A stretch of 63,476 nt of DNA from Colwellia sp. 75C3. GTDB lineage: Bacteria > Pseudomonadota > Gammaproteobacteria > Enterobacterales > Alteromonadaceae. The position numbers were made by a program, and so were the translations under genes. Positions 38,458-48,259 of this stretch are shown one piece after another; position 1 is the first letter of the stretch; the number at the start of each line of letters is the position of its first letter. The stretch covers positions 1 to 63,476 of the forward strand of contig NZ_PJAU01000035.1 in the NCBI RefSeq assembly GCF_002836255.1, given 5' to 3'. The notes below the pieces were generated by a model. The model ran no database searches, was not told the origin of the DNA, and saw only the letters and a list, made by a program, of their open reading frames with translations.

Positions 38458-40182
38458 TTAGTTTTCTCGTGATAATAATTGAATTTTCGCCACAATAGCC
38501 AATAATCCATTGCCACGCGAAGGACTTAAATGTTGCATTAAGCCTAAATCACTAAAATAATTATTAATATTAAATTCAATAATCTGCTGAGCTGTTTTAT
38601 TATTGAAGGCAGCAAGTACAATCACCAGTAAACCTCGAATTATTTTAGCATCACTATCTGCGCTAAACGTATATAAACCTTCTTTATTGTATTCAGCTTT
38701 AAGCCAAGCAAGACTTTCACATCCCGATATCAGCGTATTTTCATTACGTAATGCTTTATCTAAACGTGGGAGTGTCTTACCTAGCAACATAATTTCTCTA
38801 TGTCGGCTATCCCAGCCTTTCGTATTAGAAAATAATGAAATGATATCATCCATCTCATTTACAGATGGGTCTGTTTCTCTAACCTCCCCTGCTTGCTTAC
38901 TGACTTGTTCATTTATTGTCTCAAAAGCTGCATCGTGTAAAATATTTTTCAGACTTTCGATAAAGTAATCAATTTCTGCAATGGTATTATAAGCAGCCAA
39001 GGATACCCTTAAGCAACCATCAATATTCAAATACGCCATTAGTGGCATAGCACAATGATGACCAGAGCGAATAGCGATACCATAAGTATCAAGGGACGTG
39101 GCTATATCTTGATTATGATGCCCTGTTAAGGTAAACGCGATCACACCAATATCAGGTTTACCATCAACAATAAATTTTACCTGCTCTATTTTAGCTAACG
39201 CGTGGAAGCAATGATCAACAAGTTTTTGCTCGTATAGGTTGTAGCTGTTAGTATCATCAGCTAAAAAGGGTGCTAAAAAATCAATAGATTCTGCAAAAGC
39301 AATCACACCGGCAACATTAGGTGTTCCTGCTTCAAACTTAAAGGGTAATTCATTGAATGTTGTCGCTTGAGTAAAACTCACTGCTTTAATCATTTCCCCT
39401 CCCCCTTGATAAGGCAACATACGTTCAAGGTGCTCTTCTTTTCCATAAAGCACACCAACTCCTGTTGGACCATACATTTTATGTGCTGAAAAAACGTAGA
39501 AGTCACACTCAAGTGATTGTACATCGATAGATAAATGAGCGATCGCTTGAGCCCCATCGATCAAACTAATTGCACCAACAGACTTTGCTTTAGCAATAAT
39601 TTCTTTGATAGGATTAATGCGTCCCAAAACATTGGATATATGAGCGCAAGCGACAAATTTGGTATTATTAGTGATGATATTATCTATTTCATCGATATCA
39701 ATATAACCACTGTTAGTTAAGGGTAAGACTTTGATTATCGCACCGGTTTGCTCCGCAACAATTTGCCAAGGAACAATGTTTGCGTGATGTTCACTGGCAC
39801 ATAGAACAACTTCGTCTCCCGGTATTAAGGTATTTCTTGCTAAACTCTGGGCGACAATATTAATACTTTCAGTAGCGCCTTTCGTCCAGATAATTTCTTT
39901 AACACTGTTTGCCCCTATAAAGTTTTGTACCAAAGTACGTGCATTTTCAAAAGCGAACGTTGCTTTACTACTTAGCTGATGAGAGGCTCTATGAACATTG
40001 GCATTCAGGCGTTGGTAATAATGTTGCTGACTATTGATAACTTGCTGTGGTTTTTGAGTGGTAGCTGCATTATCAAAATAAATTAAAGATGATGTTAAAC
40101 CGTTTTTTTCAATCAATGATTTATCATAGTTTTCTATCAATGGAAATTGTCGACGAAATAGGTGAGGTTCAAAAAGGTTCAT
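38458..40182 (-). CDS. cysteine desulfurase-SufE (CsdA-CsdE) fusion protein
   Basis: A 574-residue protein combining two normally separate enzymes. Residues about 1-415 are a SufS/CsdA-type class II desulfurase: PLP-lysine K235 in SAHKMYGPTG and catalytic Cys377 in RSGHHCAMP. After an acidic linker (about 425-445), residues about 446-570 form a SufE/CsdE sulfur acceptor with Cys488 in LISGCES. No frameshift is present: the fusion is continuous. It faces tcdA, suggesting a CsdA-CsdE-CsdL-like sulfur relay in one polypeptide. The Suf or Isc machinery is not visible here. Confidence 0.92.
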   Translation of the reverse strand: MNLFEPHLFRRQFPLIENYDKSLIEKNGLTSSLIYFDNAATTQKPQQVINSQQHYYQRLNANVHRASHQLSSKATFAFENARTLVQNFIGANSVKEIIWTKGATESINIVAQSLARNTLIPGDEVVLCASEHHANIVPWQIVAEQTGAIIKVLPLTNSGYIDIDEIDNIITNNTKFVACAHISNVLGRINPIKEIIAKAKSVGAISLIDGAQAIAHLSIDVQSLECDFYVFSAHKMYGPTGVGVLYGKEEHLERMLPYQGGGEMIKAVSFTQATTFNELPFKFEAGTPNVAGVIAFAESIDFLAPFLADDTNSYNLYEQKLVDHCFHALAKIEQVKFIVDGKPDIGVIAFTLTGHHNQDIATSLDTYGIAIRSGHHCAMPLMAYLNIDGCLRVSLAAYNTIAEIDYFIESLKNILHDAAFETINEQVSKQAGEVRETDPSVNEMDDIISLFSNTKGWDSRHREIMLLGKTLPRLDKALRNENTLISGCESLAWLKAEYNKEGLYTFSADSDAKIIRGLLVIVLAAFNNKTAQQIIEFNINNYFSDLGLMQHLSPSRGNGLLAIVAKIQLLSREN

Positions 40183-40379
40183 AAAAGACTCATGATTAAG
40201 GTGAAGCAGCTTAAAAAATTAATAAAAAATACACTTTTATTATAACATATTTTCCCTCTGTAATTTAGGTACTTAGTTAATAACGTGCTTTATAGCTAGG
40301 TCTAGTAGTAAAGTTAAGCCTAATTGACATTCGCTAAAATAAGGAAATATGGGCTATAACTAGTAAGTGTCCTTCTCCA

Positions 40380-40760
40380 ATGGTCTCTAATATGACTTTT
40401 TTTGCTTATATCTACCAAGTCAAAATTATATTCAAGCAGTATTTTCATCCAAACGAAGCTGTTATACCTACAGATGAAGAAATAAAGTGCGCTGAAGAAG
40501 TCAGTGCTAACTTTAACTATAATCTCAAGTTAAAGTGTAAAAAAGCAGCTCAAGAAATACAATATATAAACAGTTTTACCTATTGGCCAATTACTGAAGC
40601 TAAATCAAAAACAAAAAAAAATGAAATAATCTACTTGGATATTAGCCGTAAAAAACGGGCAACAATTATATTGAAAAACCACGATAAAAATAAAGTCATT
40701 GAGACTGTTGATAAAGGGATCCTAGATCACAAGGTAGTAGTAATAAAAAGGCCCAGCTAA
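40380..40760 (+). CDS. unknown 126-residue protein
   Basis: A basic ORF (MTFFAYIYQVKIIFKQYF, then PTDEEIKCAEEVSANFNYNL, then DKGILDHKVVVIKRPS at the end), with lysine-rich stretches. There is no recognisable domain, and neither ATG 40380 nor ATG 40392 has a clear ribosome-binding site. It is convergent with the HExxH gene. The coding status is uncertain. Confidence 0.42.
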   Translation: MVSNMTFFAYIYQVKIIFKQYFHPNEAVIPTDEEIKCAEEVSANFNYNLKLKCKKAAQEIQYINSFTYWPITEAKSKTKKNEIIYLDISRKKRATIILKNHDKNKVIETVDKGILDHKVVVIKRPS

Positions 40761-40776
40761 TAGTATTTCCTAACGA

Positions 40777-42372
40777 TTATAAACCTCCTCTTATTACTAT
40801 TGTTTTTTTTAATGGATTATCCTCCCACTGTGCCGCTTTGTTTAACCAGTACTTGGCTTCGACAACCTCACCTTGTTGATACAGCGCTAAAGCAATATTG
40901 TAATGAAAGCTCGGCATCAAATAGCCTGATGGATTTTTCTTAATCAAGGTGAGGTATTCCTCAGGGAAGTCCTCAGCAAAATATCTTAGTTGAGTACGGC
41001 GACTTAAGGGTTTAAACGCTGAATAACTCGATGAAGCATTATTATCTGAACTAGATTTTTGACAGCTTTCTGAAATATGAATACCTATTTGGTCTTTATA
41101 TTCTAAAGGTGTGCCTAGACGCCACTTTTTTTTCTTGCTCGTTTGATTATCCATTGATTGCAAAATCGGAGTATTCTCATTAATGCTATTTGCCCATGAT
41201 ACATTCTTCAATAACATCGCTCTTAGTTTGTTCTTATCCCCTTGATAATGATTTTTCAATACCGCGATATTATGTGAGAATGGGCTGGACTGTATGCCTT
41301 GGCAATTATCATGATCTTGGGTTAATGGATATTCATCTACAAAGCCTAATAAATGGCTGACTTCATGGCTAAAAACGTCGGCACTATCCTTAACATCAAA
41401 ATATAATATGCCTAAGTGCACATTTGCCCCACCTTCATTAAGCATTAATCCTATGTGGCGACTATCTACCTCTTCAGCGATATCTTGCCAACGAGTTTCA
41501 TCACATGTCATTGTCTTTTGTGATTGAGCCTCGCAGTCAAGTTGCTTAATGCTAATATAACGTGGTGTTGATAGACATACATACTGAGCAAGGGGTTGCT
41601 GTTTGTTAAAGGTATTAATCAACACTTCAAGATGCTTTAAGTGTTTAAGGTTGGTGGCAAATAATTGTAAGCTTGTGATACAGCTTAGTGGACCCCCAAC
41701 CGAGTTAGCAAGCTTCACATCAGCGAAATCGTTTCTTATGCTGCTATTTTTAACAATCGCGTATTTATCCATATCCGCTATTAGGCTGAGCGTAGTACTA
41801 TGCAAGGATCCCTTTAACACATCTGAGTTTGATAACTGCTTGATCAGTGAGGTATCACCTAAATGAATAGCAATCTTAATACGTAAAGCAAGTACTGATT
41901 CACCAATACGATTGCTTAACAATAACTCTGATGATTGCCTTAATGTTGATTGGGCTTTTACAATTTCACCTTGTTGAAAATATAGCTGAGCAAGATCGAC
42001 AACGGCTTGTTGTGAATGCAAACGTATCGCTTGTTCAAACCACATAATAGCATTGCTATTTAACGCATCAAGTTTTTCATTTGTTACTATTCCTTGATAC
42101 CAATAACCCAACTTTAATGCCGACTCCGATTGGCTTTTAGCTAACTCTCTATTAAGGGTAATCCAATTAATACTGCCTAATACAGCTTTGTTCTCTTCTA
42201 TTTTTAGCGCCGCGACATAATGATTTTTTAAAGCAAAACTGAATTGCCCATCACTATAATTATTATCGTTTATTTGCTTAGTCAAATAAGCAGGTAAAAA
42301 AAATGAGCTTGATGATATAAATATCATCGAGCTCATCATTACTATGAAAAGGTTAACGTTAATAAAGCGCAC
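40777..42372 (-). CDS. secreted TPR/HExxH zinc-metalloprotease-like protein
   Basis: A 531-residue protein with an N-terminal signal or anchor (about 5-30), TPR/Sel1-like repeats (about 80-175, GYWYQGI and WFEQAIRLHS), a Cys-containing central domain, HEVSH (336-340) followed by DEY (346-348), and a C-terminal TPR-like helix pair (YNIALALYQQGEV). The HExxHxxxxxDEY pattern resembles gluzincin/M64-type zinc peptidases, giving three possible ligands. The likely start is GTG at 42372; ATG 42339 is an alternative. It lies 21 nt after nlpI and is probably co-transcribed, which suggests an envelope proteolysis function with NlpI. Confidence 0.8.
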   Translation of the reverse strand: MRFINVNLFIVMMSSMIFISSSSFFLPAYLTKQINDNNYSDGQFSFALKNHYVAALKIEENKAVLGSINWITLNRELAKSQSESALKLGYWYQGIVTNEKLDALNSNAIMWFEQAIRLHSQQAVVDLAQLYFQQGEIVKAQSTLRQSSELLLSNRIGESVLALRIKIAIHLGDTSLIKQLSNSDVLKGSLHSTTLSLIADMDKYAIVKNSSIRNDFADVKLANSVGGPLSCITSLQLFATNLKHLKHLEVLINTFNKQQPLAQYVCLSTPRYISIKQLDCEAQSQKTMTCDETRWQDIAEEVDSRHIGLMLNEGGANVHLGILYFDVKDSADVFSHEVSHLLGFVDEYPLTQDHDNCQGIQSSPFSHNIAVLKNHYQGDKNKLRAMLLKNVSWANSINENTPILQSMDNQTSKKKKWRLGTPLEYKDQIGIHISESCQKSSSDNNASSSYSAFKPLSRRTQLRYFAEDFPEEYLTLIKKNPSGYLMPSFHYNIALALYQQGEVVEAKYWLNKAAQWEDNPLKKTIVIRGGL

Positions 42373-42393
42373 TTAGACTGACTAAAAGCTCAA

Positions 42394-43311
42394 TTAGGGT
42401 TGAGTATTGGTTGCTGTTTTAGTCCGCATTAACTCTAACTCAAGTTTTGCGTATCTGTGCTCAACAAACTCATACACATTGGTGCTTAATGCTAATTTAA
42501 AGAAATTGGCTGCGCTACCACGTTGGCCTAACGTTTGATTATATTTACCTAAATAAAAATAAGCTTCACATAAGCGTTCTGTTAGTTCTTTGTTTGATTT
42601 CACATTTTTTGTTAAGTTTTTAACAAACTGCCCTTGCGAAATATCACCTAAGTAAAGGTGAATAACTTGCTTAGCCCAAATACGATCATCAACTAGTTCA
42701 GCTCGTTGCTTTAGTGAATATTTTGCCGCTAGTGGGTCAATCTCATACTCAGTCAAATAAAGCCACAATAAGCGGTACGGATCGTCTTGTTGCTTATGAT
42801 GAAAAGCTTGAAAGTCGAGACTAGCCAGCTCAGGGCGAGATCCATAATACAGTGCGATCCCTCTATTTAAATAAGCATATTCATGCTCAGGAGCCAAATC
42901 TAAGGCAGAATCGAACTTCTCATAGGCTTGAGAAAACTCTTGCAGTTGCGTGTAATGAATACCTAAAAAATTATAAGCATCAATTAAGTTAGGCTTTAAC
43001 TGTAAGGCATGGGTAAAATCAAATCTTGCTAACGATCGTAAACCTACACTGTCGTACAAAACACCGCGGTCATAAAATAATTGTGCTCTTTGTTCATCAG
43101 TTATTTTCGCTCTATTTATCACTTCAGATAACCGTGCAATGGCTATTTCACTCTTAAAGTTAATTGATAGTGGCTCGGCAATGACCAGGTTATTCATTAT
43201 TGAAGAAGAAATGTTATTGCTCTGTCCACTGGGGCTTGAGGTACAACCTTGCGTCAGCAAGGTACTACTTAACAGTAACGTTAGGAGAGTAATTTTGATA
43301 AGAGAATGCAC
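42394..43311 (-). CDS. nlpI: outer-membrane lipoprotein NlpI
   Basis: A 305-residue lipoprotein with lipobox TQGC (Cys23), then TPR repeats including LFYDRGVLYDSVGLRSLARF and AYNFLGIHYTQLQEFSQAYE, shown by DRGVLYDSVGL and FLGIHYTQ. NlpI is the adaptor that recruits the Prc protease and peptidoglycan hydrolases in E. coli. The start is GTG at 43311 with TAAGG 7 nt upstream. The pnp-nlpI order is conserved in enterobacteria; here a strong terminator (43363-43390) separates them. Confidence 0.93.
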   Translation of the reverse strand: MHSLIKITLLTLLLSSTLLTQGCTSSPSGQSNNISSSIMNNLVIAEPLSINFKSEIAIARLSEVINRAKITDEQRAQLFYDRGVLYDSVGLRSLARFDFTHALQLKPNLIDAYNFLGIHYTQLQEFSQAYEKFDSALDLAPEHEYAYLNRGIALYYGSRPELASLDFQAFHHKQQDDPYRLLWLYLTEYEIDPLAAKYSLKQRAELVDDRIWAKQVIHLYLGDISQGQFVKNLTKNVKSNKELTERLCEAYFYLGKYNQTLGQRGSAANFFKLALSTNVYEFVEHRYAKLELELMRTKTATNTQP

Positions 43312-43362
43312 AAAAAAGCCTTATAAATAAATAAGTAACAATGAGAATATTTCATTATAAAC

Positions 43363-43390
43363 AAAAAAGGAGCCTTATGGCTCCTTTTTT
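43363..43390 (-). terminator. rho-independent terminator of pnp
   Basis: Stem AAAAAAGGAGCC/GGCTCCTTTTTT with loop TTAT between pnp and nlpI; T-tracts on both strands. Confidence 0.9.
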
Positions 43391-43437
43391 ACTTAATGAA
43401 ATGTAAAAGTTTTTTACTAAACTATTACTTTACATGA

Positions 43438-45552
43438 TTACTCAGCAGCTGGTGTTACTTCTGCTGGTTTTTCCATTGCTTCTTTGATACTTAAACGTAC
43501 ACGACCTTGGCGATCTACTTCTAGTACTTTAACTTTCACTTCTTGACCTTCTGTTAAGACTTCGCTTACGTTGTTAACGCGCTCTTCAGAGATTTGAGAA
43601 ATATGTACTAAACCATCTTTACCCGGAAGTACATTAACGAAAGCACCAAAATCTACGATACGTACTACTGTACCCGTATAAAGTGTACCTACTTCAATTT
43701 CAGCAGTTAATGCTTTAATGCGGTTGATAGCATCTTCAGCTTGCTCACCAGAAGTTGCAGCAATTTTAACAGTACCATCATCTTCGATTTCAATTGTAGT
43801 GCCAGTTTCTTCAGTTAACTGACGAATTGTTGCACCACCTTTACCAATGATGTCACGAATCTTATCTTGGCTTACTTTCATTGTATGAATGCGAGGAGCG
43901 AATTGAGAGATATCGTCTCTGTGTCCACCGATAGCTTCATCCATTACAGATAAGATATGAGTACGTGCAGCTTTTGCTTGGTTTAAAGCAATTTGCATGA
44001 TCTCTTGCGTGATACCTTCAATTTTGATGTCCATTTGAAGTGCAGTAATACCACCAGTAGTACCAGCAACTTTAAAGTCCATATCACCTAAGTGATCTTC
44101 ATCACCTAAAATATCAGAAAGAACAACGAATTTTTCGCCTTCTTTAACTAGACCCATCGCGATACCAGCAACAGAGGCTTTAATTGGAACACCAGCATCC
44201 ATTAATGCTAAAGATGCGCCACAAACAGAAGCCATTGAAGATGAACCGTTTGATTCTGTGATTTCAGAAACAACACGTACTGAGTACGGGAATTCTTCAA
44301 TCGTAGGCATAACAGCTAACATGCCACGTTTAGCTAAACGGCCATGTCCAATTTCACGACGCTTAGGGCTGCCAACAAAACCAGTTTCACCTACACAGTA
44401 TGGAGGGAAGTTGTAATGAAGCATGAACGTATCAGTTTTGTCACCCATGATAGTATCTAAACGCTGAGCATCACGTTGTGTGCCTAACGTAGCAGTTACT
44501 AAAGATTGAGTTTCGCCACGAGTAAATACTGCAGAGCCATGAGTACGTGGTAAAACACCCGTCATCACGTCTAATGCACGAATCGATTCAGGATCGCGAC
44601 CATCAATACGAGGGTTGCCATCTGTAATACGACCACGTACAACAGTTTTTTCTAAATCGTGGAATAAATCTTTAGCATCTTGAACGTCAAGATCAGCATC
44701 TTGTGCTAATAACGTTTCAATTACTGTGTTGCGGATTTCTTTAATTTTTTCATAACGAACAGCTTTTTCAGTAATTTGATAAGCTTCGTTTACTTGTGCT
44801 TCACTTAACTCAGCAATTTTAGCTAATAACTCAGCATTTTTAACTGGAGCTTCCCAATTCCAAGAAGGAGTATTAACTTCTGCTTTGAATTCTTTGATTG
44901 CTGAAACAGCTACTTGCATTTGCTCATGGCCGTATACAACAGCGCCAAGCATTACTTCTTCAGATAATACATCTGCTTCAGACTCAACCATTAATACAGC
45001 CGAATCAGTACCAGATACAACTAGGTCTAATTGACTTGCAGGAAGTTCAGACTGTAATGGGTTAAGGATGTATTGACCATCAACATAACCAACACGTGCT
45101 GCGCCAACAGGGCCACTAAATGGTGCACCTGAAATAGCTAATGCAGCAGAAGTACCGATTAAAGAAATGATATCTGGAGAAATTTCAGGATTTACAGAAA
45201 CAACAGTAATAATTACCTGTACTTCGTTAGTGAAACCTTCTGGGAATAATGGACGGATTGGACGGTCAATTAAACGCGCGATAAGTGTTTCTTCTTCTGA
45301 AGGACGACCTTCACGTTTGAAGAAGCTACCAGGGATTTTACCAGCAGCGTATGCACGTTCTTGATAGTTTACAGTTAACGGGAAAAAATCCTGTCCAGGT
45401 TTAGCTTCTTTTTTAGCAACAACAGATACAAGTACACAAGTATCGTCCATGCTTGCCATTACAGCTGCAGATGCTTGACGAGCGATAGCGCCTGTTTCTA
45501 ATGTTACGGTATGCTTACCGAATTGAAATGTTTTAGTAACTTGATTGAACAT
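43438..45552 (-). CDS. pnp: polyribonucleotide nucleotidyltransferase (PNPase)
   Basis: A 704-residue 3'-5' exoribonuclease. Two RNase PH domains flank a helical linker; [13 protein letters not shown] lies in the second. A KH domain ([17 protein letters not shown]) and an S1 domain ([19 protein letters not shown]) close the protein. Degrades mRNA within the degradosome. TAAGGAA precedes the ATG. The 291-nt leader may hold the RNase III-processed autoregulation hairpin known in E. coli, not assignable here. Confidence 0.97.
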   Translation of the reverse strand: MFNQVTKTFQFGKHTVTLETGAIARQASAAVMASMDDTCVLVSVVAKKEAKPGQDFFPLTVNYQERAYAAGKIPGSFFKREGRPSEEETLIARLIDRPIRPLFPEGFTNEVQVIITVVSVNPEISPDIISLIGTSAALAISGAPFSGPVGAARVGYVDGQYILNPLQSELPASQLDLVVSGTDSAVLMVESEADVLSEEVMLGAVVYGHEQMQVAVSAIKEFKAEVNTPSWNWEAPVKNAELLAKIAELSEAQVNEAYQITEKAVRYEKIKEIRNTVIETLLAQDADLDVQDAKDLFHDLEKTVVRGRITDGNPRIDGRDPESIRALDVMTGVLPRTHGSAVFTRGETQSLVTATLGTQRDAQRLDTIMGDKTDTFMLHYNFPPYCVGETGFVGSPKRREIGHGRLAKRGMLAVMPTIEEFPYSVRVVSEITESNGSSSMASVCGASLALMDAGVPIKASVAGIAMGLVKEGEKFVVLSDILGDEDHLGDMDFKVAGTTGGITALQMDIKIEGITQEIMQIALNQAKAARTHILSVMDEAIGGHRDDISQFAPRIHTMKVSQDKIRDIIGKGGATIRQLTEETGTTIEIEDDGTVKIAATSGEQAEDAINRIKALTAEIEVGTLYTGTVVRIVDFGAFVNVLPGKDGLVHISQISEERVNNVSEVLTEGQEVKVKVLEVDRQGRVRLSIKEAMEKPAEVTPAAE

Positions 45553-45843
45553 AGAGTGTTCCTTAATGGATGAGATGTATTCACCAATCTGTACAATTAT
45601 TTATTCACTTAGCTATAAAATACTAGGTTAAGTCGAACAAAAAATTATACAGTTTGGATTGGTTTAGTTTCGTTTATTCATTGAAATATTTAAGATTGCA
45701 AAACTTACCGTGATACTTAATAGTGAGACTTAAATAGCAATGCTTAAAAATTTTCTCGCTTATTATACTAACTAAGCAGATGAATGCTAGCTTCAAAGGC
45801 CATTTCTTGACTTTTTAACTGCATTTACTTTGCTTCAGACAAC
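45553..45843. other. pnp leader and promoter gap
   Basis: Together with the terminator at 45844-45870 this makes a 347-bp gap between pnp and rpsO. It contains TATAAT boxes on the minus strand but no clear -35 partner. No ORF. It must hold the pnp promoter and leader. Confidence 0.5.
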
Positions 45844-45870
45844 AAAAAAGGAGCCACTAGGCTCCTTTTT
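45844..45870 (-). terminator. rho-independent terminator of rpsO
   Basis: Stem AAAAAGGAGCC/GGCTCCTTTTT with loop ACTA, 30 nt after the rpsO stop. Nearly the same stem as the pnp terminator at 43363. Confidence 0.92.
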
Positions 45871-45899
45871 GTACTCTAAAGTAAGTATAAATCGTTTTA

Positions 45900-46169
45900 T
45901 TAACGACGTAGACCTAATTTAGCGATTGCTGCAGTATAACGTTCAACGTTCTTACCTTTAAGGTAATCAAGTAATTTACGACGTTGTGCAACCATACGTA
46001 ATAAACCACGACGTGAATGGTGATCATGGATGTGCTCTTTGAAGTGACCTTGTAAGTGGTTGATTTGTGCAGTTAACAAAGCAACTTGAACTTCTGGAGA
46101 ACCAGTATCACCTTCTGATTGAGCATATTCTGCAACGATAGCAGCTTTTTCTGTAGCATTTAAAGACAT
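45900..46169 (-). CDS. rpsO: 30S ribosomal protein S15
   Basis: An 89-residue protein of the standard length. [20 protein letters not shown] and [20 protein letters not shown] are the four-helix S15 signature binding 16S rRNA helices 20-22. AAGGA precedes the ATG. It sits between pnp and truB, as in E. coli, but an about 500-bp gap with a repeat element lies upstream, so it probably has its own promoter. Confidence 0.98.
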   Translation of the reverse strand: MSLNATEKAAIVAEYAQSEGDTGSPEVQVALLTAQINHLQGHFKEHIHDHHSRRGLLRMVAQRRKLLDYLKGKNVERYTAAIAKLGLRR

Positions 46170-46401
46170 TATAAAATCCTTAGTGTGTTGACCCTACCCT
46201 CAATACTATTTAATACAATATTAGTGAGTTAAGAGATTAAAATACGCATCAAGCCAAACACTAATTTAGCATTGATGACGAAAGAGCGCGTATTCTAGCA
46301 GCCAATAACTAAAAAGCAAGCGATTAGTTTAATCCCGACCTTATTAGCTAAAGTAATTTTCTGCTATTTACGCTTTATACATATGTTCTACGTTTACGCT
46401 T

Positions 46402-46667
46402 TATACCCGTTCCACTTGAAGATGCAGGATTCAGCTGGAATTATAAACGTCTTTAAGCAAGGCATTGATTGAAGAAAATAGTTATTCTATTGTCGAAATC
46501 AATAACGCAGCATAAAGCGTTTATAAACCAGCCCTTTGGGGAAAACTGAGTAAACCATACTCGTCGTACATTTGTTTTTAAGGGAGTGACCCTTAACAAA
46601 AAAATGTGCCTTGAATATGATTCATTCAGGTTTCCTGAAACGAGCATCTTCAAATGGAACGGGTATA
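46402..46667. repeat. 266-bp miniature element, copy A, in the rpsO-truB gap
   Basis: Ends in 24-bp inverted repeats (46402-46425 and 46644-46667, 23 of 24 matching) starting TATACCCGTTCC. A core at 46458-46508 is nearly identical to 55552-55602 of copy B. Around it, GCTGG (46434) and TATAAACG (46442) pair with CGTTTATA (46518) and CCAGC (46528). A second hairpin TTAAGGG/CCCTTAA is at 46578-46596. No ORF. Apart from this element the gap 46170-46677 shows only a repeat of TTTACGCTTTATAC before it. Confidence 0.85.
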
Positions 46668-46677
46668 TACTTATGCT

Positions 46678-47625
46678 TTAAATAACGACAATACGCTTAG
46701 GTGCTACTAAACCATCATCATTGATAAAACCTACACCGATAAACTCAACGTTTGCATCATTTTCGTCTTCACCTAGATAGACTTGTACGCTACCAGATTC
46801 AGGTTGATTATAAGCTTGTACCGGGTTACCGTGACGTAAAAAATTAGCTGACATATCATCAACGTATACGCGGTGCATACCGTCTACCGCACTATTCATC
46901 GGTAGTAACAATGGGTCAAGAACATCCGAAGGTGTTATTTCATCTTCATTAGCTTTTTCAAGCAGTGCTTCAAGCTCAGGTAACGTTATCATTTTGTCTA
47001 TTGGATAATTACCCACAGCAGAACGTCTCAGGTGTGCCACGTGTGCTCCACAACCTAACAGTTCACCTAGATCATCGACGATAGTTCGAATATAAGTACC
47101 TTTAGATACATGAATATTCAATTCGACTTCATCATGCTCAAAGCGTAATAACTCAAGATTAAAGACGGTAATATCACGCGCTTCACGTGGTACTTCAATG
47201 CCTTCTCTTGCATATTTATACAGAGGCTGACCTTGATGTTTAAGTGCCGAATACATTGATGGCACTTGTTTGGTTGTACCACGAAAGGTATCTAACGCAT
47301 CAGCAAGTTGTTCATCTGACACATTGACTTCTTTCTCACTGACAACTTCACCACCAGCATCACTAGTCGTAGTACGAATACCTAGCTTGGCAGTGACTTG
47401 ATAGGTTTTATCTGTATCAAGTAAGTACTGTGAGAATTTAGTGCCCTCACCCAAACAAATGGGTAACATACCGGTTGCCAAAGGGTCTAATGCCCCCGTA
47501 TGACCCGCTTTTTGAGCAAAATAAATACGTTTAACCGATTGTAAAGCATGGTTAGATGACAAGCCATGTGGCTTATCTAATAACAGCACGCCATTTATTG
47601 CACGGCCTTTTCTACGTTTAGCCAT
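46678..47625 (-). CDS. truB: tRNA pseudouridine55 synthase
   Basis: A 315-residue TruB. Catalytic Asp47 is in [28 protein letters not shown] and the [13 protein letters not shown] motif are present, with a PUA domain at the C-terminus. Modifies U55 in the T-loop of tRNAs. Its ATG follows the rbfA TAA with no gap. Confidence 0.97.
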   Translation of the reverse strand: MAKRRKGRAINGVLLLDKPHGLSSNHALQSVKRIYFAQKAGHTGALDPLATGMLPICLGEGTKFSQYLLDTDKTYQVTAKLGIRTTTSDAGGEVVSEKEVNVSDEQLADALDTFRGTTKQVPSMYSALKHQGQPLYKYAREGIEVPREARDITVFNLELLRFEHDEVELNIHVSKGTYIRTIVDDLGELLGCGAHVAHLRRSAVGNYPIDKMITLPELEALLEKANEDEITPSDVLDPLLLPMNSAVDGMHRVYVDDMSANFLRHGNPVQAYNQPESGSVQVYLGEDENDANVEFIGVGFINDDGLVAPKRIVVI

Positions 47626-48057
47626 TTATGACTCGCCCTGCTCACTATCAACACTTTTTTCGTCGTCAACCTGTGCATCGTCAACTTGTGTATCATGATT
47701 CTTATCACTTGCAACAGCTTGGTCTACCAAAGCGCTCATACGAACACCTTCACTCATTGAGCTATCATAAACAAAGCGTAAATGCGGCATAATGCGCGCA
47801 CGTAAACGTTTGCCTAGCAATGAACGGATATAACCTTCAGCTTCTGCTAATACTTCTAGTGAAGCCTTAATTTCATCGGCATTATCGTTAAAAAAAGTAA
47901 CAAAAATCTTAGCGTAAGCTAAGTCACGAGTCACTTCGACAGCCGACACCGTTGTCATGCTTAAACGAGGATCTTTAATTTCGCGCATTAAAATAGTCGC
48001 GATTTCTTTTTGGATTTGCTGACCTACTCGGTCAGTACGGGCATATTCTCTAGCCAT
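47626..48057 (-). CDS. rbfA: ribosome-binding factor A
   Basis: A 143-residue cold-shock 30S maturation factor. REYARTDRVGQQIQKEIATIL and DPRLSMTTVSAVEVTRDL are seen through RVGQQIQKEIA and VTRDLAYAKIFV, the KH-type II fold. The last about 25 residues are acidic (VDDAQVDDEKSV). Stop and truB start are adjacent. Confidence 0.96.
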   Translation of the reverse strand: MAREYARTDRVGQQIQKEIATILMREIKDPRLSMTTVSAVEVTRDLAYAKIFVTFFNDNADEIKASLEVLAEAEGYIRSLLGKRLRARIMPHLRFVYDSSMSEGVRMSALVDQAVASDKNHDTQVDDAQVDDEKSVDSEQGES

Positions 48058-48114
48058 CGTATACTCCTATGAAGCTGTTATTTACAACAACTTTCAATTA
48101 TCAATAATTAACAC

Positions 48115-48136
48115 AAAAGGGGCATAAGCCCCTTTT
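48115..48136 (-). terminator. terminator between infB and rbfA
   Basis: Stem AAAAGGGGC/GCCCCTTTT with loop ATAA and TTTTGTG on the minus strand. It lies inside the nusA-infB-rbfA-truB gene string, so it may act as a partial terminator that lowers downstream expression. Confidence 0.8.
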
Positions 48137-48162
48137 GAAAAATAGTTAACTATTAGCTCGAA

Positions 48163-48246
48163 GCTAGTTGGTTCAAATATAAGGCGGAAGCACGGAGTTG
48201 ACGCATGTCAATGAGTACTTCCAACGCAATAGTTGTTCCGACTAGC
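48163..48246. repeat. 84-nt imperfect palindrome downstream of infB
   Basis: The two 42-nt halves can pair along most of their length: the ends GCTAGT/ACTAGC, then TTGG/CCGA, CAA/TTG, TAT/ATA, GGAAG/CTTCC and, at the tip, TTGAC/GTCAA. It starts 14 nt after the infB stop and precedes the terminator at 48115. It has the form of a REP-like or MITE-like palindrome. Confidence 0.75.
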
Positions 48247-48259
48247 AATGAGATACTAG

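Noticed and set aside
46453..46653. 66-codon minus-strand ORF inside miniature element copy A
   Set aside because: It follows the hairpin arms of the element and is absent from copy B; not a transposase.
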